64,000 nucleotides of DNA from Rhodeus uyekii (lineage: Eukaryota; Chordata; Actinopteri; Cypriniformes; Acheilognathidae): positions 1,110,001 to 1,174,000 of the forward strand of contig JAWRVZ010000153.1 in NCBI GenBank assembly GCA_037043235.1, written 5' to 3'. The position numbers and the translations under genes were made by a program. The notes below the pieces were generated by a model. It did no database searches and was not told the DNA's origin. It worked only from the letters and a program-made list of their open reading frames with translations. Positions 1-11,804 of the stretch are shown here, piece after piece (the stretch's first letter is position 1; every line of letters starts with the position of its first letter).

Positions 1-314
1 TTAAAGTTTACCTTTTTTCACTAATCTTTTCCACGGACCCCACAGTTCTCCCTTGAGGTCCCCGGACCCCAGTTTGAAAAGTTAGTTTTTAAATTGTAAT
101 AATATTTTATTGTTAATACTTAATTTTCTTTTTTAAATGTATTGCATTCTTTAAAAAATAAAATGTATTACATTTTCTGTAAAGTACAGCTCTCAAAAAT
201 CGTCAGTGACATTAACAAACATACAACTGACATTGTGCCATGTCCTGAGCCATGTGTTCCTATTGTACCTGCTAATCATTTTCAAATGTCTGTCCTATTG
301 AATGTGTGAATCAG

Positions 315-2867
315 GTGGTGTGTCACCTGAGGAACGGGGTCAGGTGTGGCGCTTTCTGTTTGGGATGTACCCCTGCAGCTCCACGGCTCTGGAGCGCCAC
401 CTACTGCTGGAGCAGATGACTGTGCGCTATCAGGTCATGAAGATGAAGTGGCAACACCTGCTTCCTGGAACCGTTCGTCTGCGTCTTAATGGCACTGATG
501 GTAAATCATATTCCAAGGCAGAACAAACACTTTTAATATGGAACGGTTTGCCCTTATCAACCCATTCTAGCTGCAATACAATTTTTAATCTTGGAATTGA
601 AAACCTCCTATATACGTAATAATGATCTTGATCCACAGTTAATAATAAACATATTATTTTCTGTCTGCATGTTTATTTTCCAGCTGAACTGCTGACAGCA
701 GTGAAGTTTTTTGACGAGAGGCAGGATAGAGAGCAGAATCAGCAGGAATTTCAGTCAGAAGAGGCCCGAGAGAAGATATCCTTTTTGCAACTGCAGGCTC
801 AGGTAAAACTACCAGCTTAACTTCTTTCTTTCTATAATATATCTGATATGAGATTTTACAGTGGTCAGGTGGTTGGAGAGGGTGAAAATAAAAGGGCTTG
901 GTGATATAAAAATGTATTTTAATGAAGAAAATAAAACGTTCACAATATTTAACATAATTGTGTAATATTAAAGTACAGTATGTCTGGGCAGTTTTGATTT
1001 CATACTGACTTAAATGTGCAGGTGCTGTTTGAACGGGTAACCTTTGATCTTGAAGAGCTTCAGGAGGCTATTCGCATCATTGACAAAGATGTTCCTCGAA
1101 CCGATCGAGATCTTCCTTACTACCGGTGAGAACTTGTTTAATTTGTACATTTTAATAGGCTAGGTAAAGAGAAAGCTGGTCATAAAATATATAGAAAAGG
1201 TGTCAAAGCCAATGGTATCGAGCATTTGCTACTTCAGACTTTTTTTCACAATTGCACATTTAAATGTCTCTATTTGGACTTAATTCACAATCGCGAGTTT
1301 TATATCTCACAATTCTGAGAGAAAGGTCAGAACTGTAAGATATGAAGTCATTTCTCATAACGCCATGTTTATAACATCTAATTCTGACTTTTGCTTTACG
1401 GAATTATGATGTAAACCCGAAAACAAAAAAGGTACTTTTTTTCTTCCTCGTAATTCCAAGTTTATAATTTTATTATGAGTTTATTGATTGCAAGCAACTG
1501 CGAGAGGAAAAAAAAGTCTGAATTGTGAGATAAAAGTTGAGTTAACTTTTTTTTTTTGGCTTCCATAGAACCATATTCAATGTTTATCTTAAAGTTATAT
1601 ATTGACAAAGTCTTCTAGTAAGAGAAAACATGGTGAATAATATACTGTATATATGGTTCTATTACTTTGTTTTTCACATATTTTTATGGCTTTATGGTGC
1701 CCATTGTTGAAGACATTATTATATCTGTTCATTTCCTTACAGGAAATACTTGCTTATTCAGATTCCCATGTTTGTTTCAACTTTGGCTACATAAATCTCT
1801 CTTAATCTAAAAAAATAAATCATTTTAATTTACACAAAAATAGTGTTTTAAAATGGAATCATTGCATGTGTTTTACATGACAACATCTTTCTTTTTTTTT
1901 TGTCAAACAGCACTATTTCCTCTTCATGTCTGCTACAGAAAGTAAAGTCAATAATTCCTTTCTCATGTTTGTTGACAAACCACATAGTGTTGTGAAATAT
2001 ATGGCTCATTTTGCACCACTAATATGAGTTACCAGCACAAAGCAAACATGTCATCATTGCCACACCAATTTATCAAACAACCTTGGAGCTCAATGTAAAT
2101 AACACTGTGTCACACTATTTTACTGCAGTTAAACAGTAACTAGTTTTGAGTTTGGTCAACTTAACTCACTTTGATAACTGAATTTAATATCAAAGTAAAT
2201 ACAAAATCCACAATTAGAGCAGAAATGTGTTTCTCTTGCAAAGCTTCTAAACATTATAATTGCATTAACAATTTGCAAATATACATAATACATTTTTAAT
2301 ATGTTAGCAAAACCTGTACTCTTGATGCTTTTGAATTGTATTTTGCTTTTAAGTATAGTTCATCATAGAAAACTTTAGAAAACAAAAGTAAATGAATGGT
2401 ACTCTAACTAGTATAGAGCATATTATAATATAAACTAATACAATTTGTCTATTTTGCAGCAGCAACATCACATTTTTATCATTTTTCTTTTCTTTTTTGC
2501 AGATAGCAAAGTTTTAAAATGTACAGCACACATTAAATGATTGTATGACGTGTATGAGTGTATCAGACTTGTTTCTTGCTTAATTAAATCAGTTTATTGA
2601 AGGTTAAAGACTTGTTCTAATCACTTGTGTTTCAACACAGGAATGAAGGTCTGGGTAACCTGCTTGTTTTAAGAGATATCCTAATCACATATGCTGCTTT
2701 TCACCCAGGTATGTGGTTGTAAATACTTTTGGAGTCTTTTTTAAAGAAATGAAAACTTGTTTATTAAGAAGGTATTAATTGTAAACACACAGCTAAAAAA
2801 AAATTTTTTATGGCACTCTTAAATCACATACTGGATCTCATTGAATTAAATATTCCGTTTGAAAATC

Positions 2868-2916
<49 letters not shown>

Positions 2917-5900
2917 ATTAGTTTACTACACAATTATGTGACAAATGTTTTATGTGACAAGAATATCATATCAAAAATCTATGTAAAAAACTGAAGTTAC
3001 AGGCTGATCCAACTTGTATGAGGGCAACTCGTATACCCTGTATACACTCACAACAATGTCTGGGCTCCTGATGAGATGATGGATGGTGTTCTTGGGATCT
3101 CCTCCCATACATCAGGAAGGGAACCATCGATCCTCCAAGTTTATTCCTCCTCTGACAATTACTGACCCTCTGCCAAACCGATGGATCATGTTGCACACAT
3201 TATATCATTCCCCATGGGATCTCCAGACTCTTTCACATCTGTCACATGTGCATCCATGAAGAGAACGGGCACCGATGGTGGACTTGAATTCTGGTGTTCA
3301 AATTGAGCTGCACGGTGTTGAGCTGTGAGTCAAGATTCAACTAGAGGACATCAGGCTCTCATGTCATCCTCATGAAGTCTGTTTCTGACAATTTGGTCAG
3401 AAACATGTACACCAGTTCCTGCTGGAGGTCATTTTATGGGGCTCTGGCAGCTTCTCATGTTCCTCTTTACACTGTAGCGAAATCAGCTCAAGGTAATCGG
3501 GGTAGCGGGATCTAGGCACATAGTTTAATCATGTGTTATGCCCAAATATGCACATAGATCCAGCTTAAAGGGAATTGTGTATATTGGTAATTAATCATAA
3601 CGGATTACAATTAATTATGAATACAAGTAGCTTGATTTGGCTCATAGAATTGATTAATTCTAGCATTGAGTTCAAAGCAGCGGCCATATGTGCGCTCATA
3701 CGAGCCGCGCGATCTTTTATGAACTTTAACAAAGATCTTCTTCATCATCATAAAGAAGAATCTTTCATTGTCGTACCAAAGTACTTAGCATTGTGTTGAA
3801 GTGACCAAGCCTTGCGTTGAGAGGGTTGCTTTTGTTGGATGCCTGTTTGTTCCTTGAGGTCCTTTGTTTGAATCGTGGGAGATTCAAATGGCTGTTTGTC
3901 TGAAGGTGCGGTCGCTGGAGGGGCTCCCTTGCACTTGCACTCCAAGAATGTGCAGGAAGGCAGGAAAAGTTTGAAGGGAAGTTTGAAGTTTCAAGAGAGG
4001 AAGAGGAAGAGAGTTTGAATCTCAGGACTCTTATAGAGACGCAGGGACACTCCCACACCTTGGCTGTGGAGCCAATCGCTGGCTTGGAGGTGCATGCTGG
4101 GAAATTTCCTTTTGTCTCTGTTCAACCTAATTTGCATCGTTTATGATCCTGTGTGGAACTTACTCAGAGTTTGATGCAACAATGATTAGAAATTATAAAA
4201 TGCATTTCAGCATTAAACTAAATACAAATTCGGAAAGCGAAGGCTGAACGAATTCAAATGATACCAAGAAAGGTAGAAAGACATAAAGAGTGGTCTCTTT
4301 TAAACAAGGTTATATACATTTAAAGGTCTAAATGAAGACGAGCAGGACTGCCTTTGCAACCTGATTGAGTTACAGGAACTGCCTCAAGACACAGACCATA
4401 ACAAAACAGAAAACTAAAGACAAATCAGTCTAGAAAAATGAGGAGAGATCAATTGTCTGTGGCCATTACCTGCTAAATCATTCCTTTTTTGGGGTTTTGT
4501 CTTGCTGTTGCCTCTTTAGCGCACCTGTTGTCACTTTCATTTGCACCAAAGCAGGTGAAACTGATTCACAATCACTTAGGTTTTTTAGTTGGACACATTG
4601 ATATATCTGTAACTGACTTGGTGTTGTACTGTGATGATTAAGGGTTTTCCGTAAATTTTTTGAGCAGTGTATATGATCTCAAATAAATGCTTTTCTTTTG
4701 AACTTTCTGCTCATCAAAGAACCCTGAAAAAAAATATCCCACACAACTGTTTTCAACATCGCTGATAATAAGAAATCAAATCATCATATCTGAATGATTT
4801 CTGAAAAATCATGTGACACTGAAGACTGGAATAATGATATAAATTCAGCTTTGATCACAGGAATACATTACATTTTAAACAGAAATCGGTTGTTTTAAAT
4901 TGAAACAGTATTTATTGTATTGTTTGATCAAATAAATGCAGCCTCGGTGAGCAGAAGAGGCTTCTTTCAGAAACATTATAAAATCTTATTGACCTCAAAA
5001 CTTTTATTTTTGTGTTCCTGATCTGATTATTGTTTGCTGATTAAGGGTGGCATCTAGTGGTTAAATTGTGAATTAGTGTTTGTTAATTAACTTTTTTAAC
5101 ATTATTTCGAAGAATATGGTTAAGCAAATAGTTGATGAACCCCACTGACTTCCATAGTATGATAAAATAGCATGAGAGTCAGTTACACATCAATTGTTAT
5201 TTTGACATTCTTCAAAATGTCTTCTTTGTTCAGCAGAAGAAAAAAAATGAATACACGTTTAGACCAACTTGAGGGTGAGTAAATGATGACAGAATTTTAA
5301 TTGTTGGATACACTATCACTTTAAGTTATAAATTAATACACAAACACAATACTTCACAATTTAACCACTAGATGCCGCCACTCATCAGCCAATACAGATC
5401 AGATCAGGAACACACAAATAAAAGAGTCCGAGGTTCGAGGTCAATAAGGCTGCATTAAAATTAAAATTTACTGTTATTTAAATATATTCTAAAATGTAAA
5501 GTTTTCCTCAGATTAAAAGCTGAATTTTAACCAGACTTCAGCGTCAGATGATAGAAGTTTTGAGTAAACTGTTCTTTCTCTGGTCTCTGCAGAAGTAAGT
5601 TACGCTCAGGGAATGAATGACCTGTGCAGTCGCTTTCTTGAGGTTCTCGACTCAGAGGTGGACACTTACTGGAGCTTCTCCTGCTACATGGAGAGGTTTT
5701 CCAAAGACTTCCGTGCCGATGGACTGTATCGCAAAATGGGTGGGTGTCCCTGGTTTTTCGAAAGGTATAAATAATAATGGTGCATGATTTCTTGCTGGAA
5801 ATATTGCTAACCTAATTGTCATTTCTGCTGTGTTTGTTGATCAGAATTGGAAGCTGCTTTACTAAAAGAACTGGATCCTCAACTACACTCTCATCTGGTC

Positions 5901-7379
5901 ACAGATAACATGGAAAAACTCACATTTTGTCACAGGTGTGTGTCGGTTTTCTTTTTTTGCTTTCTCGTTTTCCTTTTCTTTCTGTCACTTAATGCATTTT
6001 ATCTTTGTCTTCCATTCAGGTGGCTTCTGTTGGGTTTCCAGCGGGAGTTTGAGCACAGCGATGCTCTGCGTTTGTTTGAGATTCTCCGCTGTGATCATCT
6101 GGAGCTCATCTCGCAGCAGGTGGATCGTGTGCGATATCAGGAGAGACTGGAGGGCAAACACAACCTGGGTTAGGCCTTTCAACCATCTTGCCATCTAGAA
6201 ACCCCATTCCAAGTCACCATGGAATCAAAGTGGACAATTCATAGACAATGGACAATGATTTATCAGTGGACACAGTTGGTTTTGTATTTATTTATATGCC
6301 CTCTAATCTTTAATCAAAATAACTCTCCCTTCCTCTAGCAGTGACATCTCTTCTCCGATTACGAGCACTTTTAAAGACATTTTAGCAATTCCAAATTCCG
6401 AAGTCAACATGATTTAACATGTTTTGGGGCATTTTAAATGTTTTTGCCTACTTAATAAAAAAAAACAGCAGATGAAGACTAGTTTTTATTATGTATCTCA
6501 TGTAATTAATTGAGTAGTAATTAACTTTTCTCTGCACTTCGGTCAGATTTTCTATATTTAAATGTGCTATATAAATAAATATGAATTTATTTACTCACTA
6601 AATTGTTCTGATTTATGACTTTGTGGTCACCAGAGGAGGAACCTGTGACGGAGCTACATGCTGTAAACCGAGATTTCACCTTTGAACTCTTCATGTGTGC
6701 CTCAATTTTGCTGGAGAATAGAGACACTTTAATCAGCTGCAGGAATGAGGTTGAGCTCATACAGTTTACCAACAGGTGTGTGTGTGTGTGTGTGTGTTTT
6801 CATGTCTACATGTATGTGTTCATGTATGTTGTTTAAATATTTATTCTTCGCTTGATATTTTATAACTTTTTGCTGTGGAATGGACACAAATTTTCCCACT
6901 GAAACCTTTATGAACAAATAGTGGCCCCAAAATATCATACTTTTTGTCTTTATTAAGAAAGTAAAGGTACAGAATCCATTTTTATGCAGTGTTTTATTAA
7001 GAATTTCTATCTCTCTTTAAATAATACCAATTTATATGGAATTTTGTATCTAATGCAATGAGATTCATACATGTTGAAAGTGACTTAAATGTCTAAATAC
7101 GTTTCGGGGCCACTGTATAATGCTTTTTTATTTTTCTGTTCATGGAGAACTAACATGCTGTTATACTAATATGACATCCTAAACATACAACATACTAATC
7201 ATGCTGTCATGGTCAGTCTGCAGGGCAAGCTGGACCTGAACTGCACCCTGAAAAAGGCTGAGGAACTTTTTTACAACTACTGCAAGCGCTCATCCTGGGA
7301 CTATTTGACTGGCCTCTATCGCACACGCAAAAGCAAAGAGGACCATTTTTTATATCAACTCCGTAACCTTTTTTCCTGA
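315..7379 (+). CDS. TBC-domain Rab GTPase-activating protein (3' part, 9 exons)
   Basis: Coding exons read as 315-500, 684-802, 1022-1125, 2641-2708, 5593-5739, 5845-5935, 6020-6168, 6634-6775 and 7217-7379 (TGA). All junctions are AG/GT and the phase is kept throughout, giving about 389 residues; earlier exons lie off the window. The product is a TBC domain, which speeds GTP hydrolysis by Rab GTPases on membranes. Both catalytic fingers are visible: the arginine in IDKDVPRTDRD (exon 3) and the glutamine in SYAQGMND (exon 5), followed by the RWLLLGFQREF block (exons 6-7). It is therefore likely an active GAP. The sequence resembles the TBC1D15/17/25 group, but I cannot name the orthologue. 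The fourth intron (2709-5592) is repeat-filled. The first 314 bases are intron with nothing recognised. Confidence 0.85.
1225..1560. repeat. degenerate interspersed repeat in TBC intron 3
   Basis: Repeated variants of 'cacaattctgag' and 'gtcagaattgtgagat' occur on both strands, in a pattern common in fish intronic repeats. No coding potential is seen. The rest of the intron (1561-2640) is AT-rich with no recognised feature. Confidence 0.4.
2871..2916. repeat. (TA)n microsatellite
   Basis: An uninterrupted TA tract of roughly 45 bp inside the fourth TBC intron. Confidence 0.9.
3000..3480 (-). pseudogene. degenerate Tc1-like transposase fragment
   Basis: The minus strand carries scrambled words of a Tc1/mariner transposase found widely in fish: a WEEIPQ-like segment, and text around 3180-3480 corresponding to its DDE core. 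Frameshifts and stops are frequent and no intact ends were located. A second fragment of the same family lies at 27540-27710. Recognition rests on recalled family nucleotide words, not on an alignment. Confidence 0.55.
3481..4440. other. intronic stretch, probable unclassified repeat
   Basis: This AT-rich intron sequence has a moderately GC-rich core at 3880-4130. It may be an old LTR or transposon piece, but I found no paired ends, coding domain or target-site duplication. Confidence 0.3.
4680..4982. repeat. widespread cyprinid interspersed repeat
   Basis: It contains the words 'tcatgtgacactgaagactgg' in part, 'cagctttgatcacagg' and 'gatcaaataaatgcagcc'. The same words recur near 20.0-20.5, 21.64-21.90, 25.43-25.60 and 26.69-27.15 kb, so this is one dispersed family sampled at least five times here. 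The family class is not certain; it is probably a non-autonomous DNA element. Confidence 0.6.
4983..5447. repeat. imperfect inverted repeat / foldback element
   Basis: The arms at about 4983-5095 and 5328-5447 are reverse complements with scattered mismatches. Shared words include 'tttaaccactagatgcc' and 'gatcaggaacaca' on the right arm. The loop of about 230 bp contains another common fish repeat ('gagggtgagtaaatgatgacag'-like, 5272-5293). No flanking duplication was identified. Confidence 0.65.
6776..6797 (+). repeat. (GT)n tract forming a splice donor
   Basis: The eighth coding exon ends in AACAG at 6775 and the intron starts directly with GTGTGTGTG. The 5' splice site is therefore embedded in a dinucleotide repeat instead of a normal GTRAGT. 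Confidence 0.8.
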
Positions 7380-9475
7380 GACAATACATGGGATGCTTCT
7401 GAAAACAGTCTTGTTGTCAGAAACCCGTGGAAAAACGGTGACTTTATGCTCCAGTGGGATTTTGGGAATCCAGTGGGAATTTTATTCCAAAGAATGATGC
7501 TGCTTTTAACCTGAATTTTGTACAAAAACAGGATAGACTCCTTCCAAACATTTCCATCAGTGACTGATCTTCGTTTCTAAGGCTTCTATCATGGTACCAG
7601 AATTCATGAGAACAACAAAACACTAATTTAACCATAAGATAATCATAAAACACTTTTATTTAACCTTTTACCCTGACAATGCTTGAAAATAGAAGTAGCA
7701 TTTGTGAATTTAACAGATGTTTGATCGACTTATTGAATGCAGAGAGGCTTCATACATTGAAGTAAATGATGCACCATCAAAATTTGCTTTATTTTAAACA
7801 AAATACGAAATTTCGAAAACTGATCTAAGCAAGACCTGGCCTGTGAATATTAATCATAGTCAGAAAAGCAGGTAATAATAGAAGCACAGGCTCAGTTCTG
7901 AGAAGCTCTAGAAGACCCTCTGTGGTGTTGTCTTACCTTTCGTCGAGTGCTCAAGTATGTTCTGATCAGAAATAGCATACTGAACCAGGACACCCTTCAC
8001 CCCGAGACCACACTGCACTGGGCTGATTATCTAACAGGCACAAAATATAAGTGTACACCTAGAGATATGAAATATTGCACATGACCTTTGGTTATTATTT
8101 ATTAAGATCTAACACAGTGCTGTTCTTTTCTAAGAGAGTTAAATGAGTGACCGATATTTTTTGGGGAACGGGTACTGTAATTTTGATGCTGCCCACCGAT
8201 GTTTGAATTACATTTTAAAGTTTGCACAGCATGTGTATTAATGTTTTAATTAATGTAGCAATAACGCAGAGATGCTGTAATGTTAGATTGAGTGAATGAA
8301 TCTATCTGTGTATTTTCATTCAAAAGCGTCATGCATGAACCTGTGTGTGTATGAGAGAGTGAGAGAGAGAGAAACTGGAGTGAGTGTTTTATTTTAAGAT
8401 TACTATGTGACATTTAAGCTGTCAGTTTCTAGTGAGTCACTTCATAAAGAATAGACTCATGCATGCTAGCCATTAAATATTCTTGTGAAATAAAATGGTG
8501 ATATTTGAATGACTTTGTATTATTATTTCTATGAATAATTAGTTGTACCATTAAAGCTCAGCTATCATATATTTCATTTTTCTTGAATAGGGTACACACT
8601 GAAATTCATAATATTGGTCTTTTTCCGAAGCATCTCAACTTTTTAAAAGTATTGTGGTTTTGATTGTATTCATCAAGCTCATGATTACCCAAGTTATTTT
8701 AAGAAATAATTCTTTAATTAATGGGAAATTTAAAATATTGGGTAATACTTTATTTCAGTGGTCTACTTTAGACATTCTACCTACTACAAGTAACTACATG
8801 TCAACTTATTCTACTAAAACCTAACCTTAACCCTACAGTCTACTAATACTCGAATTACTGGTAGTTGACATGTAGTTTCAAAGTTACTTCTACTCAGTAG
8901 AATGTCTAAAGTTATCTAAATAAAGTGTACCCAAACATTTAATTAAGTAATTTAGTCATATAAATTAATGTAGGCATTTTGTAACCCATTGCACAATCTT
9001 TGGAATACATTTAGATTTTTCTATTATTATATATAAATTATAGTTTTCAACTGTATTTACAGATGGTAACCAGGTTGAAAAAAATTGCTAACATTAAGGA
9101 TAATTCAAAACAGCAAATACAATAATAGATTCATGCCCAACATTTTCTGAAGGTGAAATATCTCTGTTTGCTGAAGGTTTTGCATGCTATTAGTGGAAAG
9201 TTTGCATATAGTGTTAAATGCACATTTATTGTTTTGGATGAACACTTTTTAGGAGACATATCCTCACAAGAACATCTTATTCGCAAGTGTTTCAGTGCTT
9301 AACACTGTCTGATGAACTTATCTTGTGAGAGCATGTGTTTATCTAGCATGCTACATCACCACTGGCCATTTTGAGGCAAAAATCCCTCAAGTCCTTGAAT
9401 CTGCAAAATAAAAAGAGCTGAGGACACTGCACTTATTGAGTTTGTGTCGTGTCTTAATGAAGACATGAATGGAAA
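7380..9475 (+). other. 3' flank of the TBC gene
   Basis: This is AT-rich 3' UTR and intergenic sequence. AATAAA motifs occur near 8489 and 9405 and either could be the poly(A) signal. It contains one MITE at 8740-8932 and otherwise no recognised gene. Confidence 0.5.
8740..8932. mobile_element. palindromic MITE, copy 1
   Basis: The left end GGGTAATACTTTATTT is mirrored by AAATAAAGTGTACCC at the right, and the 'tagacattctac' subterminal sequence is mirrored by 'agtagaatgtcta'. It is about 193 bp with no ORF. Related copies lie at 13186-13469 and 35130-35393. Confidence 0.7.
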
Positions 9476-9811
9476 CCAATGCCTTCTGTGTTGCAATGCC
9501 TTGGTATTAGCAGCTAGCAGTTAACTCCCCTGGCTTGCTCTAAATGGCAGGCGTTTGGCTGGCGAGACTGCAACACATGAGAACTGCAGCCTGGAACTTT
9601 CTCTGCGCTGTGGGTCAGGTGACTGCACGCTGGAATCTCTTCAGCTGCCGTGGCTATATACACAGAAGAGTCCAGGGCTTCTGCCTCTGAATCCAGCAGT
9701 GCAGAAGTGCAAAAGCCACCAGGACGCACTCTAGCAGGGCTTTGGCTGAGGGTAGACCTCGTGCTGAACATTACACTTCGTTATCTCTCAAATACAACTT
9801 TTCCAGTAAGG
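9476..9811 (+). promoter_or_regulatory. candidate HSP70 promoter and non-coding exon 1
   Basis: A CCAAT box lies at 9476-9480, a two-unit heat-shock element (GGAACTTTCT) at 9593-9602 and a TATA box (GGCTATATA) at 9652-9660. A possible donor (AAG|GTAAAA) follows at 9811. A 5' UTR exon from about 9685 to 9810 spliced to the acceptor at 11799 would match the HSC70 pattern of a non-coding first exon ending just before the ATG. A competing TATA-like run sits at 11751-11757. This is inference only. Confidence 0.4.
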
Positions 9812-11101
9812 TAAAAGTTTTCTTTGAAGCATTGCGAGCAGCTTGGCTTGGCTTACTGTTCTGTCTGTTTTAGATATGGACCATTTTGGCAGTTTTGTAT
9901 TCATATTTTCTTTTTTTTGTCTCATGTACACACTGCTAAAACAAAGCAAAGTTGTGTGTTCTAGACTAAACTGGACTGATTTTGCTTACATTCGTCAAAT
10001 CCCACAGTGTGTAGAGCATGTGAAAAGTATATAAAGGCACCAGAAGGAATTCCCAGAAGAAAAAATATCTTGAGCTTATTATTTATAAGTGATAAGAATA
10101 TAAGTGTGTCATCCAAATGGGAAAGGCAGAGATATCCAAAATATTTACTTCTGGGGAAGCTCTATAAAACATTTGAAAACCCCTGTGGTAGGAGGGGGAA
10201 AACATAATGGAATACACAGTTGAAAATATAGACACACCTACCCATTTTTTTTTATTTTTTTATTGTTACCTTGTTTTGATTGCAAATAAATAATTTCAAT
10301 GTGCCTTTTTAAATGGTATTGAAGAATGCATAGCTGGGCACTTTTTAATTAAAATGAATTTGTAATAGGTTTAAATACAATTTTACCATTGAAATATTAA
10401 ATTATAATCATTTATTGATATTATTATTTTTTAAACAATTATGTATAATATAGGTGGGGTTATTATTGTTTAGATAATAAAATAATAATACAATATGAAC
10501 ATTCCTTAATTAATTAATTTATATTATGTTAAGTTTATAAACTTAAACTTAAAACAAATTTGAAACTGAAATAAGTTTAAGCTGAAACAGTAACATTATT
10601 AGCTTGAAACTAAAACAAACTGAAACAAAAGGTAATTAAACCAAAATAACAAAATTTTAAAATAATACTAATAAAATGACAAAAGCATGAAAAGAAATTA
10701 CTAAAAATCCAAAAAATATACTACAGATATCTGCCACACACAGCAAATCATGTGGATAATGAAGGTCACATGACCTCCTTCTTCTCTGGGCCCTTTGTGT
10801 CTCTTAATATCCAATCTACTCGTGTCTCATGACATCAGCTTTCCTCTAAGAAACAGCCTGCTTCTTTCAGGCCAATATTTTCATCTCAGAGGATTCATTT
10901 GATTTGTTCTGCAGAATTAAGTTGAAGTGGAATCTTGAGTCACTCTTGTATACCGACCTATTTAAAGCCTTTTTGGTTTTGCATTTCATCATGTTTAAAG
11001 ATAAAGAAAACAATATCCAATCTGTAGAATAGTGAATCAGAATGAATTGTTGAGTTAGCACTATTTAGGTGTCAGAACTTCACAGCTTGGACACACAGAG
11101 A

Positions 11102-11176
<75 letters not shown>

Positions 11177-11799
11177 ACACTGTTGGACATGGCATGTAGC
11201 CAAGCAGGCAATCTAGTGCTTTCTAAAGCAGCTGGGCAGCACAGGGCAGCGTGACTACACCACTAATGTGGAAAACTAAAAATGTGCCACAGTCTGTCTA
11301 TAAATATTTTATATACTTAGAAGCTGACCAAAATGACTGATACAGATGTTAGGACTGATAATGGGTTCGATGGGTTCGATCTCAGGGAAAGCAATAACTG
11401 ATTCAATGTGTTCCTTGAAGTAGCTTTGTTTAAAAGCTTCTGCCAAATGCGTAAATGTATAAAATAAGACTGGTTGTCTTATTACAAAAAAAGTTATTCT
11501 TTTTAAAATATCTATAATATCATGAATGTAATTATATTTATACAAAGTTGTTTTAAGACAAAATACGTTTTTGTTCACGTGTTTTTCACTTGAGAATGAA
11601 TGTTCTGTAAGAATGTGCATCATTTATGCAAACAATGCATTAAATAAATTAAACTACCAATAAGTGCAATGGCATTGGTGGATGTTATTTTTTTGGAGAC
11701 TCATGTGTGTAAAATGTGTGTAATTCTACAGTAATGAGTTATAACTTTGCATATATAAGTAAGTAAACAGTAGTTTCCCATCATTCTTAAAAACTTCAG
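9812..11799 (+). other. putative HSP70 intron 1 / intergenic
   Basis: AT-rich sequence with simple repeats. A short word of the common fish repeat 'tgccaaatgcgtaaatg' is at 11440-11456. No gene is recognised. The acceptor CTTCAG ends at 11799, five bases before the HSP70 ATG. Confidence 0.4.
11095..11174. repeat. (GA)n microsatellite
   Basis: A GA tract of about 80 bp with a single GATA interruption near 11115. Confidence 0.95.
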
Positions 11800-11804
11800 A
11801 CAGG

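Noticed and set aside
9514..9771. 85-residue minus-strand ORF overlapping the candidate HSP70 promoter
   Set aside because: No homology recognised, and the promoter elements on the plus strand explain the composition.
11095..11174. Arg/Glu-repeat ORF around 11069-11254
   Set aside because: Pure (GA)n microsatellite translation.
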